Source: Kitasatospora aureofaciens (GTDB lineage: Bacteria; Actinomycetota; Actinomycetes; Streptomycetales; Streptomycetaceae). From it: 62,145 nt of DNA. The position numbers were made by a program, and so were the translations under genes. The first letter of the stretch is position 1, and the number at the start of each line of letters is the position of its first letter. This document shows positions 58,210 through 62,145 of this stretch, piece by piece. The DNA lies in assembly GCF_019192735.1 (NCBI RefSeq), contig NZ_JAHTKP010000045.1, positions 1-62,145 of the forward strand, given 5' to 3'. The notes under the pieces are model-generated. The model ran no database searches, was not told where the DNA came from, and saw nothing but the letters and a program-made list of their open reading frames with translations.

Positions 58210-60417
58210 ATGGACGCCATGCAGCAGCCCGAGATCCACACCACCGCCACCGCCACCGACCGCGCCGAGGTCCGGGCGCGGGCCGAGGCCGTCCTGCGCG
58301 AGCTGGCCGGACCCGGCGCCGCCCTGCGCGACGACCAGTGGACGGCCATCGAGGCGCTGGTGGTCGACCACCGCCGCGCCCTGGTCGTGCAGCGCACCGG
58401 CTGGGGGAAGTCCGCCGTCTACTTCATCGCCACCGCCCTGCTCCGGGCCCGGGGCGCCGGGCCGACGGTGATCGTCTCGCCGCTGCTCGCCCTGATGCGC
58501 AACCAGGTCGAGTCGGCGGCCCGGGCCGGCATCCACGCCCGCACCATCAACTCGGCCAACACCGACGAGTGGGACGAGATCCAGGCCGAGGTAGCAGCCG
58601 GGAAGGTGGACATCCTGCTGGTCAGCCCGGAGCGGCTGAACAACCCCGACTTCCGCGACCAGGTGCTCCCCAAGCTCGCCGCCTCCACCGGCCTGCTGGT
58701 GGTCGACGAGGCGCACTGCATCTCCGACTGGGGCCACGACTTCCGCCCGGACTACCGCCGGCTGCGCACCATGCTCGCCGACCTCACGCCCGGGGTCCCG
58801 GTGCTGGCCACCACCGCCACGGCCAACGCCCGGGTCACCGCCGACGTCGCCGAGCAGCTGGGCACCGGCACCGCCGACGAGCACGCCCTGGTGCTGCGCG
58901 GCCCGCTCGACCGGGAGAGCCTCACCCTCGGCGTGCTCGCCCTCCCCGACCCGGCGCACCGACTGGCCTGGCTGGCCGACCACCTCGACCGGCTGCCCGG
59001 CTCCGGCATCGTCTACACCCTCACGGTGGCCGCAGCCGAGGAGGTGACGGCCTTCCTGCGCGAGCGCGGCTTCGCGGTGGCCTCGTACTCCGGCCGCACC
59101 GAGGACGCCGAGCGCCGCACCGCCGAGGCGGATCTGCTGGCGAACCGGGTCAAGGCCCTGGTCGCCACGTCCGCGCTGGGCATGGGCTTCGACAAGCCCG
59201 ACCTCGGCTTCGTGGTGCACCTGGGCTCGCCCAGTTCCCCGATCGCCTATTACCAGCAGGTCGGCCGGGCCGGGCGCGGCGTCGACCGGGCCGAGGTGCT
59301 GCTGCTGCCCGGGCGCGAGGACGAGGCGATCTGGCGCTACTTCGCCTCGCTGGCCTTCCCGCCGGAGGAGCAGGTACGCCGGACGATCGACGCGCTGGCC
59401 GAGGCCGGCCGCCCGCTCTCCACCGCCGCGCTGGAGCCCAGGGTGGACCTGCGCCGCACCCGGCTGGAGACCATGCTCAAGGTGCTCGACGTGGACGGCG
59501 CCGTCCGCCGGGTCAAGGGCGGCTGGACGGCCACCGGCCAGAGCTGGGAGTACGACACCGCCCGGTACGCCAAGGTCGCGGCCTCCCGCGAGGCCGAGCA
59601 GCGGGCGATGCGCGAGTACGCGACGGCCACCGGGTGCCGGATGGAGTTCCTGCGGCGGCAGCTGGACGACGAGGAGGCCGCGCCCTGCGGCCGGTGCGAC
59701 AACTGCGCCGGGCCGCTGCACACCCCGGACGTCTCCGACGCCACCCTGGAGGCCGCCCGGGCCGCGCTCGGCCGCCCCGGGGTCGGCTTCGAGCCGCGTC
59801 GGCTCTGGCCGACCGGCATGGACTCGTTGGGCGTGCCGCTCAAGGGTCGGATCCCGGCCGGCGAGCAGGCCGAGACCGGCCGGGCGCTGGGCCGGCTGTC
59901 CGACATCGGGTGGGGCACCCGGCTGCGCACCCTGCTCGCCGAGCAGGCCCCGGACGTCCCCGTCCCCGGCGAGGCGGTGGACGCCCTGGTGACGGTGCTC
60001 GCCGACTGGGCCCGCGGCCCGGGCGGCTGGGCCGGGCCCGCGACGGCGGACGGCGCCCGGCTGGAGCGGCCGGTCGGCGTGGTGACCATGGCCTCCTCGA
60101 CCCGCCCCCAGCTGGTCGGCAGCCTCGGCGCGCGGATCGCCGAGATCGGGCGGCTGCCGCTGCTCGGGCGGATCGAGTACACGGCCGGCCGGCCCCCGCA
60201 CGGTGCCCGCAGCAACAGTGCCCAGCGGCTGCACTCGGTGGCCGACGCGCTGGTCCTGCCGCCCGAGGTGGCGGAGGCGGTGGCCGCCGCGGGCGGTCCG
60301 GTGCTGCTGGTGGACGACCTGGTCGACTCGGGCTGGACGGTCACCGTCGCCGCCCGGCTGCTGCGCCGGGCCGGGGCGAGCGCGGTGCTTCCGCTGGTGT
60401 TGGCCGTGCAGGGCTGA
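58210..60417 (+). CDS. recQ: RecQ-family ATP-dependent DNA helicase with C-terminal phosphoribosyltransferase-like domain
   Basis: A 3'-5' DNA helicase of 735 residues. Helicase motifs in order: Q-motif LRDDQWTAIEAL (about 37), Walker A RTGWGKSAVYF (about 60), DEAHCISDWGHDFRP (about 165), VLATTATAN (about 198) and VGRAGRG (about 352). The RecQ zinc domain follows, with Cys in GCRMEFLRRQ and CGRCDNC (about 475-500). No HRDC domain is seen. The last 110 residues carry LLVDDLVDSGWTVTVAARLL (about 698-720), the PRPP-binding motif of phosphoribosyltransferases, preceded by a Rossmann-like strand-helix region. ATG 58210 is preferred to TTG 58189 on position; neither has a strong ribosome site. Confidence 0.92.
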   Translation: MDAMQQPEIHTTATATDRAEVRARAEAVLRELAGPGAALRDDQWTAIEALVVDHRRALVVQRTGWGKSAVYFIATALLRARGAGPTVIVSPLLALMRNQVESAARAGIHARTINSANTDEWDEIQAEVAAGKVDILLVSPERLNNPDFRDQVLPKLAASTGLLVVDEAHCISDWGHDFRPDYRRLRTMLADLTPGVPVLATTATANARVTADVAEQLGTGTADEHALVLRGPLDRESLTLGVLALPDPAHRLAWLADHLDRLPGSGIVYTLTVAAAEEVTAFLRERGFAVASYSGRTEDAERRTAEADLLANRVKALVATSALGMGFDKPDLGFVVHLGSPSSPIAYYQQVGRAGRGVDRAEVLLLPGREDEAIWRYFASLAFPPEEQVRRTIDALAEAGRPLSTAALEPRVDLRRTRLETMLKVLDVDGAVRRVKGGWTATGQSWEYDTARYAKVAASREAEQRAMREYATATGCRMEFLRRQLDDEEAAPCGRCDNCAGPLHTPDVSDATLEAARAALGRPGVGFEPRRLWPTGMDSLGVPLKGRIPAGEQAETGRALGRLSDIGWGTRLRTLLAEQAPDVPVPGEAVDALVTVLADWARGPGGWAGPATADGARLERPVGVVTMASSTRPQLVGSLGARIAEIGRLPLLGRIEYTAGRPPHGARSNSAQRLHSVADALVLPPEVAEAVAAAGGPVLLVDDLVDSGWTVTVAARLLRRAGASAVLPLVLAVQG

Positions 60418-60800
60418 GCCGGGCTCCGGACGGCGGCATCCGGGCACGCGAATGAGTTCGCGCGAATGCTTTCACTCGAATGGCCTAAAGGGGGGAGAGA
60501 TCACAACAGCGGCGAAGCCGTGGGACGCATGAGACAGGAAGGGAGTGGCAACTTTGCGCAACCCGGTTCACCGGCCGTTCACGCGGGCCCTGGCCGGTCT
60601 GCGGCGCTACCTGGGCCGCGCTTGTGCGGCTGTGGAATATATCCGGCAGAACGTGGACATTCGGGCGGCGTTCATCATTTCATCGTTGCCGCTCCGCCCC
60701 CGATGCCATGAGAATTGGCGGGTACCCGAAGCCCGGTCCGGTGGACCCGGCCTTCGGCGTACGCAGGTACCCGCGTGCCCGTGGGTCGGGAAGGAGGATT
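60418..60800. other. Gene-free region between recQ and the next hypothetical gene
   Basis: About 380 bases with lower GC near 60450-60710. CGAATG occurs three times exactly 14 bases apart (60449, 60463, 60477). Frames open here (for example from 60530) have no convincing codon bias. The promoter of the downstream gene probably lies here. Confidence 0.5.
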
Positions 60801-61472
60801 GTGATCAACGGTATCGGCCGAGGTCAGTCTCCCCTCGCCCGGAGTTCGGCGTCCAGACGGCTGCTGGACCTGGAGACCTGGACCGCCTCGGGGATCCCGT
60901 TGCTGCGCGACCCGCGCGACTTCGTCCTGGAGCTGCACCAGCGCCATCTGCCCCAGCCGGGCACGGTCGTGGTCGCCGTCCTCGACGCGCTGCACCACAT
61001 GAGCGCCTCGGCCTCGTTCACGCCCTGGCCGCACGACACCGACGGCTGGCAGCACCGGAACGCCCTGCTCACCCACCTGCGCCAGATCACCCCGCACGAC
61101 CTGCGACAGCCCGCGCCGACCCGTACGGCCGTGCTGCTGCGCTGCCGCGAGGGCGCCCCGGGCTGGACCGAGCAGGACGGGGCCTGGATGTGGGCGCTGC
61201 GGGACACCTCCGTCCTGCACGGGCTGCGCTGCGGCTCCTACATCGGGCTCACCCCGGCGGGCTGGCAGATCCTCGGGGACGGCCGGAACGGCCGCAATCC
61301 TCACGCGGGTTCGTGGGCGGACGGACCGGTCCACACCGTGACGGAGCTGCCGCCGCGCTCGGCCCTGGAGGCACCGAGCGGTCGGCGCGCGCTACGCCAG
61401 GCGCCCGAACGGCCGTGGCCCCCCGCGCGGGTGGCCGCTGTCGAGCCGGCCCGACGCACCGGCACCGGCTGA
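60801..61472 (+). CDS. Hypothetical protein (223 residues)
   Basis: I do not recognise this protein. GTG 60801 (VINGIGRGQSP) has AAGGAGG 3 bases upstream. The N-terminal part (about 17-60) contains LLDLETWTASGIPLLRDPRDFVLELHQRH; the middle has paired Trp-rich stretches (WPHDTDGWQHRN and WTEQDGAWMW) and LTPAGWQILGD; the tail from about 170 is basic and Pro/Ala-rich. Strong third-position GC bias supports it as a gene. No membrane helix or signal peptide is seen. An in-frame start further upstream (ATG 60708) is possible. Confidence 0.65.
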   Translation: MINGIGRGQSPLARSSASRRLLDLETWTASGIPLLRDPRDFVLELHQRHLPQPGTVVVAVLDALHHMSASASFTPWPHDTDGWQHRNALLTHLRQITPHDLRQPAPTRTAVLLRCREGAPGWTEQDGAWMWALRDTSVLHGLRCGSYIGLTPAGWQILGDGRNGRNPHAGSWADGPVHTVTELPPRSALEAPSGRRALRQAPERPWPPARVAAVEPARRTGTG

Positions 61473-61527
61473 GCCGCCGGACGGCGGCCGGGACGGCGAC
61501 GAGGACGGGGCAGGGTGCGACGGCCCG

Positions 61528-61557
61528 CGGGCCCGGTGCCGTAGGGCACCGGGCCCG
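61528..61557. terminator. 13-bp bidirectional terminator
   Basis: CGGGCCCGGTGCC (61528-61540) pairs exactly with 61545-61557 around GTAG, between the convergent hypothetical genes. Confidence 0.9.
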
Positions 61558-61573
61558 GGCGGGACCGTTCGTC

Positions 61574-61996
61574 TCAGGCGCTCACCGGACGGCCGGACGC
61601 CGCTCCGGCGGCGCCCGTGACGACCGGGCCGGCGTCACCGCAGACCACCAGCAGCACGGTCGCGCGGCCGAGCGCCGCGGTGTACGCCTCGGCGGCGCGG
61701 GCGGGCCGTCCGCCGTTCACCACCAGGACGACCACCTCGCGACGGGCCTGGCGGGTCAGCGCGGCGTCCGCGTAGAACACGTCCCCGCCCTCGGCGAGCT
61801 GCGCCCAGTAGCGCTCCTCGCCGAAGGAGAGCTCGTGCTGCTGCCAGGGGTGCGCCTCGCCGACCGTCAGCACCAGGATCTCGCCCGGGCTGCGGCCCGC
61901 GTCCAGCAGCTGGTCGACCACCTCGTCGGCGCGGTCCAGCGCCTCGGCCGGGGTGGCGGCGACCCGCCGGACCTCGATCTGCGGCGCGGCGGGCAT
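61574..61996 (-). CDS. Hypothetical protein, probably the C-terminal part of a longer gene
   Basis: The frame (140 residues from ATG 61996, MPAAPQIEVRRV) contains an alpha/beta domain: ADEVVDQLLDAGRSPGEILVLTVGEAHPWQQHELSFGEERYWAQ, then a second strand-helix repeat ending VVNGGRP. The style is that of the C-terminal nucleotide-interaction region of UvrD-like helicases, but no ATPase motifs are present. Upstream of 61996 the same frame stays open as a Pro/Lys-rich linker (PGPQPPAPKPGPAPRRP) until 62044, where the inverted copy begins, and it meets TAG at 62132-62134. So the natural gene was probably longer and its start is missing or damaged here. Confidence 0.55.
   Translation of the reverse strand: MPAAPQIEVRRVAATPAEALDRADEVVDQLLDAGRSPGEILVLTVGEAHPWQQHELSFGEERYWAQLAEGGDVFYADAALTRQARREVVVLVVNGGRPARAAEAYTAALGRATVLLVVCGDAGPVVTGAAGAASGRPVSA
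61798..61898 (-). repeat. Left arm of a 101-bp inverted repeat inside the minus-strand gene
   Basis: This segment is the reverse complement of 62045-62145 at 99 of 101 positions. On the minus strand it encodes the GRSPGEILVLT...SFGEERYWAQ segment. Confidence 0.95.
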
Positions 61997-62044
61997 CGGT
62001 CGGCGCGGCGCCGGACCAGGCTTGGGGGCCGGGGGCTGCGGACC

Positions 62045-62145
62045 GGGCCGCAGCCCGGGCGAGATCCTGGTGCTGACGGGCGGCGCGGCGCACCCCTGGC
62101 AGCAGCACGAGCTCTCCTTCGGCGAGGAGCGCTACTGGGCGCAGC
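62045..62145 (+). repeat. Right arm of the inverted repeat, running off the window end
   Basis: Read on the plus strand these bases encode SPGEILVLTGGAAHPWQQH and then ELSFGEERYWAQ, matching the minus-strand protein with two substitutions (Val to Gly, Glu to Ala). The arm is cut by the window edge, so the full extent is unknown. A 146-base spacer (61899-62044) separates the arms. Confidence 0.95.

Noticed and set aside
60530..60711. Small protein gene starting at ATG 60530
   Set aside because: There is no ribosome site and no consistent third-position GC bias; the frame is just open by chance.
1..62145. tRNA genes, insertion sequences, prophage or biosynthetic gene cluster
   Set aside because: I looked for cloverleaf arms with CCA ends, transposase motifs and PKS/NRPS-type domains in gaps and proteins and saw none.

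Overview
The window is very GC-rich actinobacterial DNA, almost certainly from a Streptomyces or Kitasatospora species (family Streptomycetaceae). Codon third positions are nearly all G or C, GTG and TTG starts are common, and the gene set is diagnostic: the principal sigma factor HrdB, the sporulation regulator WhiH, the FtsZ regulator SepH, a CutRS-like two-component system, an N-terminal-GNAT Pat enzyme and a DasR-type operator before ptsH. From memory, the order dut - cutRS - hemH - sepH - tdk - pat - ptsH - parC - parE - hrdB - whiH - recQ follows the chromosomal core of Streptomyces coelicolor (roughly the SCO58xx genes). I see no insertion sequence, prophage, CRISPR array, tRNA gene or secondary-metabolite cluster. 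This is conserved core chromosome, and the interest lies in details within it.

Layout. 1-292 is the leader of an rRNA operon that reads leftwards out of the window, plus a terminator. 293-3326 is the actinobacterial block DUF3710 - dut - PaaI thioesterase / DUF3093 / DUF4193. 3880-7801 holds an acyl-ACP desaturase with a palindromic operator, cutS-cutR and a 61-residue protein. 7802-12903 has a 21-bp tandem repeat, an inositol-monophosphatase-like gene, ferrochelatase, an MFS exporter and an FAD lactone oxidase. 12900-22707 has a Ser/Pro-rich membrane protein, sepH, a mercaptopyruvate-type sulfurtransferase, a VOC protein, tdk, a phosphodiesterase, DUF5998 and pat. 22857-30267 has ptsH, rtcB, an overlapping pair of M16 peptidase subunits and parC. 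30372-44606 has a ferredoxin-like protein, a NitT/TauT-type ABC transporter divergent from a CitAB-type two-component system, an acetate permease operon behind a NarL-type two-component system, parE and a small zinc-ribbon protein. 44802-51209 has a secreted trypsin-like protease, hrdB, whiH and an ABC exporter whose ATPase lacks key residues. 51431-61996 has an NrtR-like Nudix regulator, a glycogen-debranching-like protein, an S33 peptidase, DUF4192, a RecQ helicase fused to a phosphoribosyltransferase domain, and hypothetical proteins.

How the genes work together. Several sets are visible: chromosome topology (parC, parE, recQ), development and division (sepH, hrdB, whiH), carbon and acetyl-CoA control (ptsH under DasR, acetate permease, pat protein acetylation), nucleotide metabolism (dut, tdk, a Nudix regulator), RNA repair (rtcB), and membrane or secretion signalling (cutRS, desaturase).

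Most unusual observations. (1) A sharply bounded tract of 16 foreign-looking codons sits exactly over the GGGNH active-site motif of rtcB, and a short Arg-rich leader ORF lies upstream of the same gene. (2) The ABC ATPase next to whiH has lost its Q-loop Gln, Walker B Glu and H-loop His. (3) RecQ carries a C-terminal PRPP-binding motif. (4) The last 101 bases are a 99/101 inverted copy of sequence 146 bases upstream, either a real inverted duplication or a fold-back artefact at a contig end. (5) Well-formed operators are readable in front of the desaturase, the Nudix regulator, ptsH (DasR) and hrdB (SigR).
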